A stretch of DNA of 64,000 bases from Microbacterium aurum (lineage in GTDB: Bacteria; Actinomycetota; Actinomycetes; Actinomycetales; Microbacteriaceae), in NCBI RefSeq assembly GCF_016907815.1, contig NZ_JAFBCQ010000001.1, forward strand, positions 2,108,001 through 2,172,000, written 5' to 3'. A model generated the notes under the pieces. The model was given only the letters and a program-made list of their open reading frames with translations, was not told where the DNA came from and did no database searches. The position numbers were made by a program, and so were the translations under genes. How positions within the stretch are numbered: position 1 is the stretch's first letter; each line of letters opens with the position of its first letter. Shown here in pieces: positions 1-10,000 of this stretch.

Positions 1-1
1 C

Positions 2-1006
2 GTCGGCATGACCCGCGGGCGCGACACGAACAGGCTGCACATCGTCGCCAGCGATCTCGCAGACGCGAAGCAGCAGTTCGTCGATGCGCTCGCCCGAGAC
101 CGCGCAGACCGCGGCTTGGAAGACGCCACCGAACGCGCCCGTGAGGCCGTCACCGACCTGATCGCGGACGGACCCATGTCCATCGTGAGTGCGGAGCGCG
201 ACCGTATTGTCGAGCGGATCGCGAAGGCGGACGCGGAGCGAGAGCAGTGGGTGTCGGCAGCCGCCAAATTGCACGACCAGTCCCAGCGACACAAAGCCGA
301 ATATGAGCCGCAGCGTGAGCTGGCGGCAGCCGCCGACGCGAAGGCTGCTGCCGTGCTCGCGGACGTTGTGGAATCGCTGACACAGGAGGCAGTCGCGGAT
401 GGCGCCAAGTTCCTGGCTGCGCAGCAGAACGCGATCGCGGCACGCCGGGCCAAGGAGAGCGCGTCTCGGTTCCGCAAGCGTCCTGCCACCCGCACCGCGA
501 ATAACGCCGACGCCCGGATTGTGGAGACAGAGCGGGCCGTGCGCGGCCGGTGGCAGAGCGTCCCCCGCAGCGAGAGCAATCTGCCCTCGTGGTCCGAGTC
601 AGTCGCCCAGCACGAAGCCAGCCACGTGCCCGCGGTCGTCGAAGCACGCGCGGAAGCCACGCAGGCGCGCCAGATCGTCAGCGAGATCACTGCGAGGCAG
701 TCGCGGGAGCACATGGCGCTGTACGAGCGTGTTCTCGGGAACCGGCGCCCGAGCACGGTTGCCGCTCGGGTGAAAGCTCTGCGCGAGCAGGCGGCGCAGG
801 ATCGCCGCTACCTCGCCCAGATTGATGCGCTTCCGCCAGATGAAGCGGTCAAGCTCGTTCACGAGTGCGCAGCGCAAATCGAGGCCGAGCACCTCGCGGC
901 CGAGGAAGCCCGTAGAGCGGCGAAAGCGCGCACGAAGCGGGTCGAAGCTCCAAACCATGAGCGTAACCGAGGGCGCTCCCTATACCGTGACGGACCGTCG
1001 TTGTAG
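2..1006 (+). CDS. MobF-type conjugative relaxase (TraA/TrwC-like), 3' end only
   Basis: The open frame runs in from the left edge, so the relaxase and most of the helicase domains lie outside the window. What remains starts with the end of the SF1 helicase core, a motif like SRGRDxNxLHV (here MTRGRDTNRLHIV), followed by about 300 residues of Ala/Arg/Glu-rich helical tail. That layout is typical of the C-terminus of actinobacterial MobF relaxases, which nick oriT and unwind the transferred strand. The ATG at 8 is internal, not a true start. The family call rests on the short helicase motif and the tail composition; the catalytic Tyr and His triad are not visible here. Confidence 0.72.
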   Translation, partial: VGMTRGRDTNRLHIVASDLADAKQQFVDALARDRADRGLEDATERAREAVTDLIADGPMSIVSAERDRIVERIAKADAEREQWVSAAAKLHDQSQRHKAEYEPQRELAAAADAKAAAVLADVVESLTQEAVADGAKFLAAQQNAIAARRAKESASRFRKRPATRTANNADARIVETERAVRGRWQSVPRSESNLPSWSESVAQHEASHVPAVVEARAEATQARQIVSEITARQSREHMALYERVLGNRRPSTVAARVKALREQAAQDRRYLAQIDALPPDEAVKLVHECAAQIEAEHLAAEEARRAAKARTKRVEAPNHERNRGRSLYRDGPSL

Positions 1007-1089
1007 TCAGCGGCGCCGAAACCGAGCCGAACGAGATCAAACCGGGAGAAAACGGCCAAAACAACGGGTTCGCCGATAGGCTCTGAGTT

Positions 1090-1128
1090 ATGACTCCGAT
1101 CGAACTCGTCAAGCCGGTGCCCTCGTGA
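1090..1128 (+). other. 12-codon mini-ORF overlapping the HTH gene start
   Basis: ATG at 1090 opens a 12-residue peptide (MTPIELVKPVPS) whose TGA overlaps the GTG start of the next gene as GTGA. A TAGGCT hexamer about 8 nt upstream of the ATG could be a -10 element, which would make the transcript nearly leaderless and the mini-ORF its first cistron. The same arrangement recurs at 42474. Function, if any, would be translational coupling. Confidence 0.35.
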
Positions 1129-1310
1129 GTGAGCCCTGGCTGTCTGCCGACGACATCGCCGCTCACCTGGGCGTCACCAAGGAGACGGTCTACGTCTGGA
1201 TCGCCGACAAGGGGATGCCAGCACACAAAGTGGGACGTCTCTGGAAGTTCCAGGTCAGCGAAGTCGATGAATGGGTGCGTTCCGGCGGAGCCTCATCAGA
1301 GGCCAGCTAA
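1125..1310 (+). CDS. Small helix-turn-helix (excisionase/MerR-type) DNA-binding protein
   Basis: 61 aa. The whole protein is one winged-helix HTH_17-like domain: WLSADDIAAHLGVTKETVYVW forms the HTH, followed by the K-x-G-R-x-W-K-F wing and a terminal WVRSGG. Such proteins act as excisionases or as single-domain regulators placed first in phage-defence operons. It lies 83 bp upstream of the next gene in the same direction, so it is a plausible local regulator of the operon that ends near 13.9 kb. The GTG start is chosen because it overlaps the mini-ORF stop and gives the standard domain length. Confidence 0.75.
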   Translation: MSEPWLSADDIAAHLGVTKETVYVWIADKGMPAHKVGRLWKFQVSEVDEWVRSGGASSEAS

Positions 1311-1393
1311 CGAATGTCGGAGGTCTGTCATAGTCTGAAAAACTTTCGCGCGTGAGACCGAGCAGCGGAGCAGATGAGGGGAGGAAAGCACGC

Positions 1394-1987
1394 ATGAGCA
1401 GCTTCAGGATTGGGCCGGTGAGCGTCGAGGTGCTGGATGGGCAGCACGCGATCGCGGTCGTCCCGCCGAGCCAGTGGCACGGCGATAGGCAGGAGCGCCC
1501 CGCACGCGCCGTGCTCGCCAATCTCAAGGCCGACGATGGTCTGCGCGCACAAGTCTCGCTGGTCCGCTGGGATGACAGCGACGAGATCTCGCTCGGCTTC
1601 GCCGAGCTGCTCGCTGGCCCGTCGGACTATGAGCGGTTGGAGGACGCCGGGGCGATCTCGCCGAAGCTCGTGGGCGACAAGCTGGTCGCGCGCATTCGCG
1701 CGTTGCGCTATGGGAAGACCGGGCGAGCAACCGGCGCGGCGGTCGAGTGGGCGCAGATCAGCGAGTGGGCGGGCGGCGACGCGCAGGCGCTGCTTGCCGA
1801 CCTCGGCGCGACGCGCACGGGCGCGTATGGCGTGCTGCTGCCGAGCGCGACACGCTTCAAGACCGAGCCGGCCATCGAGGTGCCTATCGCGGACCCGACG
1901 GCGTTGTTCGCGGCCTACGCGCTCACGCGCGTCGTGCCGATCATGACCGGCTATGGCAAGGAATCGGTGGAAGGCCCGAACGCATGA
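1394..1987 (+). CDS. Hypothetical protein, defence operon gene 2
   Basis: 197 aa. ATG at 1394 is preceded by GAGGAAAG at about 1381; an in-frame upstream start at 1352 lacks such a site. No family recognised. The sequence is mixed alpha/beta with no membrane segment; the C-terminal half reads as alternating strands (YGVLLPSATRF, AIEVPIADP, RVVPIMTGYG). It overlaps the HEPN gene by ATGA (1984-1987), so the two are almost certainly translated together. It could be an antitoxin or a specificity partner for the HEPN protein, but nothing in the sequence proves this. Confidence 0.7.
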   Translation: MSSFRIGPVSVEVLDGQHAIAVVPPSQWHGDRQERPARAVLANLKADDGLRAQVSLVRWDDSDEISLGFAELLAGPSDYERLEDAGAISPKLVGDKLVARIRALRYGKTGRATGAAVEWAQISEWAGGDAQALLADLGATRTGAYGVLLPSATRFKTEPAIEVPIADPTALFAAYALTRVVPIMTGYGKESVEGPNA

Positions 1988-3054
1988 GTGGCGTCGACGT
2001 TTCCATCGCGCTGCCCGAGGACGAGACGCCTGGCGAACTCATCAAGGGCTACTTCACCCTCATGCGGGCTTTCGGGTGGGATCTCTACGTCACGAGCCAC
2101 TTCGCGCTGCGGGAATCGTTGGGACCGCAGTGGTTCGCGGCCCGGATCAGCATGCTGAAGGACTCGGACCCGAAGAACTGGCGGCCCAACCACCGCTTCG
2201 AGCCGCAAGACCCCGGTGTGATCCTCCGCGACTACATCCACGAGCAGGACTCGCCGTATCTGAGTGTGTTCGGCGGACAGTTCCAGAAGCAGACCGCCGC
2301 GAAGAAGATCCTCGCCACGAGGAACACCTGGTTCCACTTCGGCGACGATCCGACGACCACCCAGCTCGAAGAGACGGCAAAGGTGGTGCGCGGATTCGTG
2401 CAGTTCAGCGACATGCACATCGCCGGACGCATCGACGCGCTGATCGAGCGCCTGAGCGATCTTCGCACGGGGCGCTATCCCGCGGAGGCCGCGTCGAGTG
2501 CGTCAGCGGCGGTTCCTACCGTCGCCGAGCCTGAACCGTTCGACGCGCCAGACGACTTGCCCCGCCCGAGCATCGGCGGCACCTGGGTCGGACCCATCCC
2601 CGAGCTGCGCTATCGCATGACTCGTGCGGGCGACGTCGTGCACCCCGACACGATGGAGTCCGTGCGTTCCAGGGTCACCGGAGACTTCGCCGGCAAGGTG
2701 CGTGCCTGGACTGCCGTTGAGCCGCGCGGCCGCGAGCTGTGGATCGACCGCGACGGGGCCGTGGGCGGGTTTATCGGGGCCACACCGCGGCTGCTTGGCT
2801 ACCTCGGCCCCGACCCGGAGGGCGACATCGCCCGCGGGTTCTTCACCCCGCACTTCTACACCGTCGAGGGCGACGAGATCGCCGACGTCGACTCGGGAGA
2901 GCGCCGCAAGACACCGTTCGCGCAGGGGCTCGCGGATGGCGCGATGCTTCGGGTGACGACCTACGGCGATGTGCTGCTGGTCGGGGACGAAAGCGCTATC
3001 GAACGGGTGGCGACGGTGACGCCAGTCGAGTGGTTTCCAGGGCACCTGGGGTGA
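1984..3054 (+). CDS. Swt1-like HEPN-domain protein
   Basis: 356 aa. The N-terminal ~140 residues resemble the Swt1-type HEPN domain and contain RNTWFH at about residue 112, matching the HEPN R-x4-H ribonuclease motif. The C-terminal ~190 residues form an uncharacterised beta-rich region. HEPN proteins of this kind sit next to modification/helicase modules in actinobacterial defence loci, where they may cut RNA on infection or bind the complex. It starts inside the previous stop (ATGA) and ends 2 bp before the methyltransferase ATG. The R-x4-H motif is seen directly; RNase activity is inference. Confidence 0.7.
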   Translation: MSGVDVSIALPEDETPGELIKGYFTLMRAFGWDLYVTSHFALRESLGPQWFAARISMLKDSDPKNWRPNHRFEPQDPGVILRDYIHEQDSPYLSVFGGQFQKQTAAKKILATRNTWFHFGDDPTTTQLEETAKVVRGFVQFSDMHIAGRIDALIERLSDLRTGRYPAEAASSASAAVPTVAEPEPFDAPDDLPRPSIGGTWVGPIPELRYRMTRAGDVVHPDTMESVRSRVTGDFAGKVRAWTAVEPRGRELWIDRDGAVGGFIGATPRLLGYLGPDPEGDIARGFFTPHFYTVEGDEIADVDSGERRKTPFAQGLADGAMLRVTTYGDVLLVGDESAIERVATVTPVEWFPGHLG

Positions 3055-3056
3055 GC

Positions 3057-6000
3057 ATGGAGAAAGCAGGGAACGTGTCGGTACTGCAGCTTGACGGGTC
3101 GAGCACGGTCGCGTGGGCGGATGCGCCCGCGGGCGCGGCCGATGCCATCGTCGTCCTCGGCCGGGATGACGCTGGGGCAGGAGCGATCCAGGTCGGCGTC
3201 GCCCGCCTGAGCGCGCGGCCGACGAAGGGCGTGCTCGATGACCTGTGGAAGTCGCGCGGTACGCGTGCTCCGATGGGCTTCATCGTCGCAGCCGTCACGC
3301 CGGACGGCGTATGGATTCACTACCCGTCCGCGGACGCTCCGCCCATCGGCCCCATCACGGTCGGCCAGGCGGAGAGACAGCTTCAGTCTGTGCTGGAGGA
3401 GGGGAACGGGCTCGCCGCCCACGGGCGTATTCGTGCCATCCAGGAGGCGATGTCCTCGGCGGGCACGGACGGCTTCTCCAACCACTTCCTGTTCGCCACC
3501 TACCACCTGAACCGCGATGTGCCTCGCCGCCCGGATTGGGAGTCGGCGGGCAAGAAGGCGACGCCGATCCTGCCCAAGCGCGGCATCGAGCTGGTCACCG
3601 CGCTCGGGTTCGACACCGAGCCCGCGGGGTCGGAGCGGCTGCTCGTCCTGCGCACCTCCAGCGGCCCACGCCGCGCCGTCGCGGTGCTTCTGCGTGACGA
3701 CGAGCACTTCAATCAGAAGTCCACGACGTACCAGCTCACACCCGTCGCCAAGGCGCTCGAAATCGCTGGCCGCGAGGACGTGCCGTGGGTGATCGCGCTG
3801 CGCAAGTCCACCCTGCGGCTCTACCCAGGACGCGACGGTGTCGGCGTCGGCCAGCGCGGGCAGTCCGAGACCTACTTCGAGCTGGATCTCGATCTGCTCG
3901 CGCCCGAGCAGGCTGCATTGCTCACACTGATCTTCTCCGCCGAGGCGCTCGACGCGGGCGGCTCCGCGCAGCAGATCCTCGACGGCTCTGGCAAGTACGC
4001 CGCCGACCTCGGCACGCGCCTGCGCGACCGTGTGTACGAAGGCGTGGTGCCTCGGGTCGCGCTCGCCATCGCCGATCAGCTCCCGTCGCTCGGGCTCGCG
4101 CTCGACGCTCAGGGTCTTCAGATGGCGTACCGCCTGACGATGCGCATCCTGTTCCGGCTGCTCTTCCAGGCGTACGGGGAGGCGACCGAGCTGCTGCCCG
4201 CGGGTCGCAACGATCACTACGACGCCAACTCGCTCCAAGCGTTCATCACCCGCGAGATCGGCACCGGCCCCGACCAGTTCTCCACTGAGTCGGCAGCGAT
4301 CTGGTCGGATCTCGCGCAGGTGTGGGAGGTCATCTTCCACGGCAACTCCCGCTGGGAGGTGCCCGCCTACGGCGGCAGCCTGTTCGACCCGGCTACCGAA
4401 GAGGGCGCGCTGCTATCGCGCGTCAAGCTCACCGACAGCGTGATCGGCCCGGCCCTCCAGGAACTCCTTAGCGAGGAGACCGTCGACCGGACCTGGGGGC
4501 CGGTCGACTTCCGCAGCCTCCAGGTGCGCGAGTTCGGCACCATCTACGAGGGTCTGCTGGAATCCAGCCTCTCGCTCGCCGAGCAGAACCTCACCGTCGA
4601 CCGGAACGGCGCATACGTTCCCGCGAAGGATGGCGATGAGGTCGTCGCGCCCGCGGGTCGCCCGTACTTCCACTCCGCCTCGGGGGAGCGCAAGGCGACC
4701 GGTTCGTACTACACGCCGAAGATCGTCGTGGATCACCTCATTGAGCGGTCGGTCGAGCCCGCGCTGAAGGCCCACCTCGACCGGATCAAGACCCTCATGG
4801 ACGAGGGCAAGGAACGCCAAGCTTCTGACGCCTTCTTCGACTTCCGCGTCGCCGACCTGGCGATGGGATCCGCCCACTTCCTCGTCGCCGCCGTAGACAA
4901 GATCGAGCGCGGCATGCGCGACTTCCTCACCGCCACCGAGGTGCCAGGCGTGCGGGCTGAACTCGCACGCCTCGCGGAGAAGGCGCGCGAGGCACTCGGG
5001 CAGGACACGGAGGGCGCAAAGGCGATCACCGACGGCCAGCTCCTTCGCCGCCAGGTGGCCCGCCGCTGCATCTACGGCCTTGACATCAACCCGCTCGCCG
5101 TCGAGCTGTCGCAGCTCGCCCTCTGGATCCACACCTTCGTGCCCGGCCTGCCGATGTCGAGCCTCGACCACGGACTCGTCCTCGCCAACTCTCTCACCGG
5201 CATCGGCACCATCGACGAGGCGATGGACGCGCTGAAGGCCGACGGGCTGTTCGAGCAGATCATCCGTGAACCACTGACGGCCGCACGCGACCTCCTCATC
5301 GACTACGCGAACGCATCCGAAGCCGACAAGTCCGAAGTCGCGGCGGGCGCGGAGATGCTGGCGAAGGCGCGAGACGCCGCTGCCCCGGCCAAGGCGATCT
5401 TCGATGTGGCCGTCGCCAAGCGCCTGGGCGTGACCATTGACGAGGCATGGGACGCCGAGCAGTTCACTGCCCTCGCGGCAATGCGCGAAGTGCGCGAGGC
5501 CGTCGATCGGCTCCAGCCTGCGCACATGCCGTATCTCTTCCCCGAGGTGTTTCTCCGAGAGCGGCCGGGCTTCGACGTGTTGGTCGGTAACCCGCCGTGG
5601 GAGAAGGTGAAAGTAGAGGAGCATCAGTGGTGGGGTCTGCGCATTCCCGGCCTCCGGTCGATGTCGCAAGCAAAAAAGAAGCTGGTGCTCACAGAGTTCC
5701 GGGCAAACCGACCGGACATGGAGGCGCAGTACGTGCGTGAGCTCGCTGCGACGGACGCATACCGGGCCGTGCTGGTGAAAGGGCCGTACCCCGGCATTGG
5801 GTCGGGTGGTGACCCGGACCTGTACCAGGCTTTCGCGTGGCGCTTCTGGCGGCTCATCCGGAACGGCGGGCGGGCCGCGAATGTCCTGCCGCGTGGCGCG
5901 CTTTCTGGCTCGGCGCTCGTCGAGTGGCGGAACGAGATCCTTACGGACGGCTCATTCACCGATGTCTGCTTCCTGCTGAACAACCAGAAGTGGGTATTCC

Positions 6001-7067
6001 CGAACGTGCATCCGCAGTACACGGTCGGGCTTACCGTCGTCGAGCGCGGCGGCGAGCACGTTGCTCGCTTCTGTGGGCCGTTTGCGAGCGAAGCGGAGTT
6101 CGCCGCCGGGGCTGACGCGCTCGCGGAAGTCACTGCGGAAGAGTTCGCGGCTTGGTCGGCGACTACGGCCTTCCCGCTGATTCCCGATCCGATGTCCGCG
6201 GAGGTGTTCACGCAAATGAAACGGTCTCCTCGGTTTGACGAGGTCCGGCCGGACTGGGAGTTCCGGCCGACGACCGAGCTTCACTCGACAGCAGACAAGA
6301 AGTACTACGACTTCGATGTCGATGCGCCGAGGGCTGATCAGATCAGGGTGCTCGCCGGTGCGGCATTCAATATCTGGGAGCCCGACTTCGCCGCAAGACC
6401 GTATGCCCTCTCCGACCCTGACGAAATTCGCACACATCTCGCCGCCAAACTCGCCAAGGGAGTCAAGTCGGCGCGCTCCGCCTACTTCGGGCTGAAGTTC
6501 GCCGATGGCGAGCTTCCGATGGACCGCGCAAGAATCGCATTCCGTGACATCGCGCGCGCCACTGATACCCGGACGACGCTCGTCTGCCTGATGCCGCCGG
6601 GAGTTGCCTTCACCGAGATGGCGCCGCTGATCGTCGTTCGCCGGGGCAGCAAACAAGCGGAAGCGTTCCTGTTGGGCGTCATGAGCAGCATCCCGTTCGA
6701 CTGGACGGCGCGAAAGTGGGTTGAACTGCACCTGAAGTACAACATCCTGAACTATCTGCCGGTTCCGAAGTATGAACCTGGCACCGCGCTCTCTGACCGT
6801 GCCGTCCACATCTCTGGCCGACTCGCCGCCGTTGATGCGCGGTACGCAGCGTGGGCGACGGAGGTCGGCGTCGAGGTCGGCACGGCCAATGACGAGGCGA
6901 CCAAGACGGAACTCATTGCGGAACTCGACGCGCTCGTGTCGCTCCTTTATGGGCTGACGCCGGAGCATGTGGAGCATGTGTTCGCCACGTTCCACCGAGG
7001 CTGGAACTACACCGCGCGACTGGAACGGGTTCTCGCGTACTACGAGCAGTGGAAGGACGCGGTATGA
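3057..7067 (+). CDS. Large Eco57I/PglX-like N6-adenine DNA methyltransferase
   Basis: 1336 aa. The AdoMet-binding motif is ADLAMGSAHFLV at about residue 598 and the amino-methyltransferase motif IV is GNPPW at about 844, the type IIG/BREX PglX-like arrangement. A ~550-residue N-terminal region precedes it and a target-recognition-like region follows. No clear PD-(D/E)XK nuclease is visible in the N-terminus, so it more likely marks host DNA than acts as an all-in-one IIG enzyme. Its start lies 2 bp after the HEPN stop and its stop overlaps the helicase ATG (ATGA at 7064). It would protect self DNA while the downstream helicase acts on unmarked DNA. The longer in-frame start upstream lies inside the HEPN gene and is rejected. 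Confidence 0.85.
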   Translation: MEKAGNVSVLQLDGSSTVAWADAPAGAADAIVVLGRDDAGAGAIQVGVARLSARPTKGVLDDLWKSRGTRAPMGFIVAAVTPDGVWIHYPSADAPPIGPITVGQAERQLQSVLEEGNGLAAHGRIRAIQEAMSSAGTDGFSNHFLFATYHLNRDVPRRPDWESAGKKATPILPKRGIELVTALGFDTEPAGSERLLVLRTSSGPRRAVAVLLRDDEHFNQKSTTYQLTPVAKALEIAGREDVPWVIALRKSTLRLYPGRDGVGVGQRGQSETYFELDLDLLAPEQAALLTLIFSAEALDAGGSAQQILDGSGKYAADLGTRLRDRVYEGVVPRVALAIADQLPSLGLALDAQGLQMAYRLTMRILFRLLFQAYGEATELLPAGRNDHYDANSLQAFITREIGTGPDQFSTESAAIWSDLAQVWEVIFHGNSRWEVPAYGGSLFDPATEEGALLSRVKLTDSVIGPALQELLSEETVDRTWGPVDFRSLQVREFGTIYEGLLESSLSLAEQNLTVDRNGAYVPAKDGDEVVAPAGRPYFHSASGERKATGSYYTPKIVVDHLIERSVEPALKAHLDRIKTLMDEGKERQASDAFFDFRVADLAMGSAHFLVAAVDKIERGMRDFLTATEVPGVRAELARLAEKAREALGQDTEGAKAITDGQLLRRQVARRCIYGLDINPLAVELSQLALWIHTFVPGLPMSSLDHGLVLANSLTGIGTIDEAMDALKADGLFEQIIREPLTAARDLLIDYANASEADKSEVAAGAEMLAKARDAAAPAKAIFDVAVAKRLGVTIDEAWDAEQFTALAAMREVREAVDRLQPAHMPYLFPEVFLRERPGFDVLVGNPPWEKVKVEEHQWWGLRIPGLRSMSQAKKKLVLTEFRANRPDMEAQYVRELAATDAYRAVLVKGPYPGIGSGGDPDLYQAFAWRFWRLIRNGGRAANVLPRGALSGSALVEWRNEILTDGSFTDVCFLLNNQKWVFPNVHPQYTVGLTVVERGGEHVARFCGPFASEAEFAAGADALAEVTAEEFAAWSATTAFPLIPDPMSAEVFTQMKRSPRFDEVRPDWEFRPTTELHSTADKKYYDFDVDAPRADQIRVLAGAAFNIWEPDFAARPYALSDPDEIRTHLAAKLAKGVKSARSAYFGLKFADGELPMDRARIAFRDIARATDTRTTLVCLMPPGVAFTEMAPLIVVRRGSKQAEAFLLGVMSSIPFDWTARKWVELHLKYNILNYLPVPKYEPGTALSDRAVHISGRLAAVDARYAAWATEVGVEVGTANDEATKTELIAELDALVSLLYGLTPEHVEHVFATFHRGWNYTARLERVLAYYEQWKDAV

Positions 7068-10000
7068 CCGACCAGCTTCCCGTCTTCGCGACGAACCGGA
7101 TCGCGCCGCCGATGACGGTGCGCGAGGAGGTGCGTCGGCTGTTCCGGGTCAACCGGGAGGCGCTTGCGGTGCCGCCGAGCGCCGCGATTGCGACGGCCTA
7201 CATCAACCCGGCAGGGTTCCTGTTGCTCGCTGATGAGTTGGAGAAGCTGCCGCGCATCCGCATCCTGCTCGGGGCCGACCCGGTGCCCGATCCGCTGCTG
7301 CCGGTGGATGCCGACGCGACGCTCCAGAAGCGACTCGATGCGGCACTGACCGACCATATGCGTTGGCTGAAGGCGGAGCGCGACGCGCTCGGGTTCGAGC
7401 TTCGGGCTACCCAGTCGGCGCAGCGGCTCGTGGCGTGGCTGCGTGCCGCCGACGAGCGCGGTGAGCCGATTGTGGAGATCCGCCGCTATACGGGCGGGTT
7501 CCTGCACGGCAAAGCATTCATCAGCCACCACCCGACGCATCCCGCGTATCTCGCGGGGTCGTCGAACCTGACCTACGCTGGGCTCACGCGCAACGCCGAG
7601 CTGAACGTCGGCGCGTCTGGGCAGCACGGGTCGACGCCGCAGGTGATCGACTGGTTCGAGGAGTGCTGGGCCGACTCCGAAGTCTTCGACCTGGCGGGTC
7701 TGTACGAGCCGCTGTGGGCCGAGCACACCCCGTGGAGCGTCTTCCTCCGCATGTTGCTGGCCCGCTACGGCGAGCACCTCGACGATGAGCAGGCTGGTCC
7801 GACGCGCTTCGAGCTGACCCGGTTCCAGGCCGACGGCGTGAAGCGGATGCGGCGGCTGTTGGAGGAGATCGGCGGCGTGCTGGTGGCCGACGAAGTGGGT
7901 CTTGGTAAGACTTTCCTCGCGCTCGAAGTGATCGCAGCGGCCACCGAGCAGCAGCGTCAGCGTGTGCTTGTCGCAGCTCCCGCAGCGCTGAAGGCATCGG
8001 TGTGGGACCCGGTGCTGGAGCGGTATGACATCTCTCGCCGCGTCTCGGTGCACTCCTATGAGGAGATTCGCAGCCGCATGGACCCGGGGCACCCGGAGCA
8101 CCTCGGGTTCTACGAGCGTGCCGAGGACGCTGCGCTGGTGATCGTGGATGAGGCGCACAACCTGCGGAACGCGGGAGCTGCGCGCTCGGAGGCGCTGGAT
8201 CGGATCATCCTCGCGGGGCGGCACCCGAAGAAGGTCGTGCTGCTGACCGCTACGCCGGTGAACAACTCGCTCATCGACCTGGAGACCCTGGTCAAGTACT
8301 TCATCCGCGACGATGCGCGCTTCGCCTCCATCGGCATCCCGTCGATCCGGAAGTACATCCGCGATGCACAGGCGCTCGACCCGGAGGCGCTGACGCCCGC
8401 GCACCTGTTCGACCTGATGGATCAGGTCGCGGTGCGGCGCACCAGGAAGTTCGTCAAGGACAACTACCGCGGCGAGACGATCGCCGGGCCGGGCGGCAAG
8501 AAGATCCCGGTCGAGTTCCCCGACGCCGACGTGCGTCGCGTGGACTATCAGCTCGATGCGCCGGGTGAGGCGTTGGTCGATGCGGTCACCTACGCGCTCG
8601 ACATCCCCGACGATGAGGCGCATGTCGCGTCGTTCAGCGTGCGCCGCAGCGACCTGGGGCGGCTCCTGCTTGCCCGGTACGTTCCCAGTAGGTATCTGAG
8701 GACCGAGGACCTGAACAAGACCGAGGTCTCGAACATGGGGCTGCTGCGCTCCGCGCTACTCAAGCGCCTCGAATCCTCCCCGACTGCGTTGGCCGGCACG
8801 CTCGGTGTGCTCATCCAGACGCACGAGGCGTTCCTCTCGGCGTTGGGGAAAGGCACGGTGCTGGTCGGTGGCGCGCTGCGGGACTATGTGAACTCCGAGT
8901 CAGAGGACCTTGACGAAATCGTCGCCGGTCTCGACGAAGACGATGAGCATCAGGCCACGCCTGCCGCGTTGTACGACGCGGAGCTGCTGGCATCGGATGT
9001 TGAGCGCGACCTCGTGCTGATGCGTCAACTCCAGTCGCTCGCTCAGGCGGCGGCGCACGACGGCGAGCCGAAGGTGGCGGCACTGCTCGCCGAGCTGGAG
9101 CGGATCGCGGCCGAGGCTGAGAAGCCCGCCGTGACGAACGCCCCCAGCGGCGACCGGCGGAAAGTCATCGTGTTCTCCACTTACGCTGACACGATCCGCG
9201 ACCTGCACGAACGCCTTGTCGCTGCGCTGGACGCGGTGCCTGACGGCTCGCCACTCGCGGCGTACCGCGGCCGGGTCGCCCCCGCGGTGATCGGCGAGTT
9301 CGCCTCGGGCAAGCGCGGCGGCATTGACCAGCCCACTCGCGCGAAGGCGGTCGCCAATTTCGCGCCCCGCACTGCGGGCCAGCTCCGCGACGATGGCACT
9401 CCCATCGAGGCAGACCTCTACGACATCCTGCTGACGACCGACGTGCTCGCCGAAGGCGTGAACCTCCAGCAGGCCGCCCACATCGTCAACTACGACCTGC
9501 CGTGGAACCCGATGCGCATCGTGCAGCGCCACGGTCGCGTTGACCGCATCGGCAGCCAGCACAAGTCCATCGAACTCGACGTGTTCTTCCCCGCCGAGCA
9601 CCTCGACGAGTTCCTCGGGCTGGAGCAGACCCTGATCCGCAAGCTCCGGCAGGCGGACGCTGCCATCGGTGCGGGCAAGGTGCTTCCGGGCGTCTCGCAC
9701 TACCCGCCGCAGGAGCACTACGACCCCGACGCCATCGTCGGCGAGATCGAGGAACTCATCGACCAGGGCGGTGGCTCGGCGGCGGGATCGGGCGAGGAGT
9801 ACCGGCGACGGCTCGCCAACGCGCTCGACGCTGACCAGGCGCTCCGTGGACGGCTCGAAGACCTGCCCTACGGTATCGGCAGCGGATTCGTGAACCCAGC
9901 CGTCGCCGGCCGCGCCTTCGTGTTCTGCATGAAGATGGGCGACACCGGCCACATCTGGTTCCGCAACGTGAACGCCGACGACGCCTGGCAGCCGATCGCC

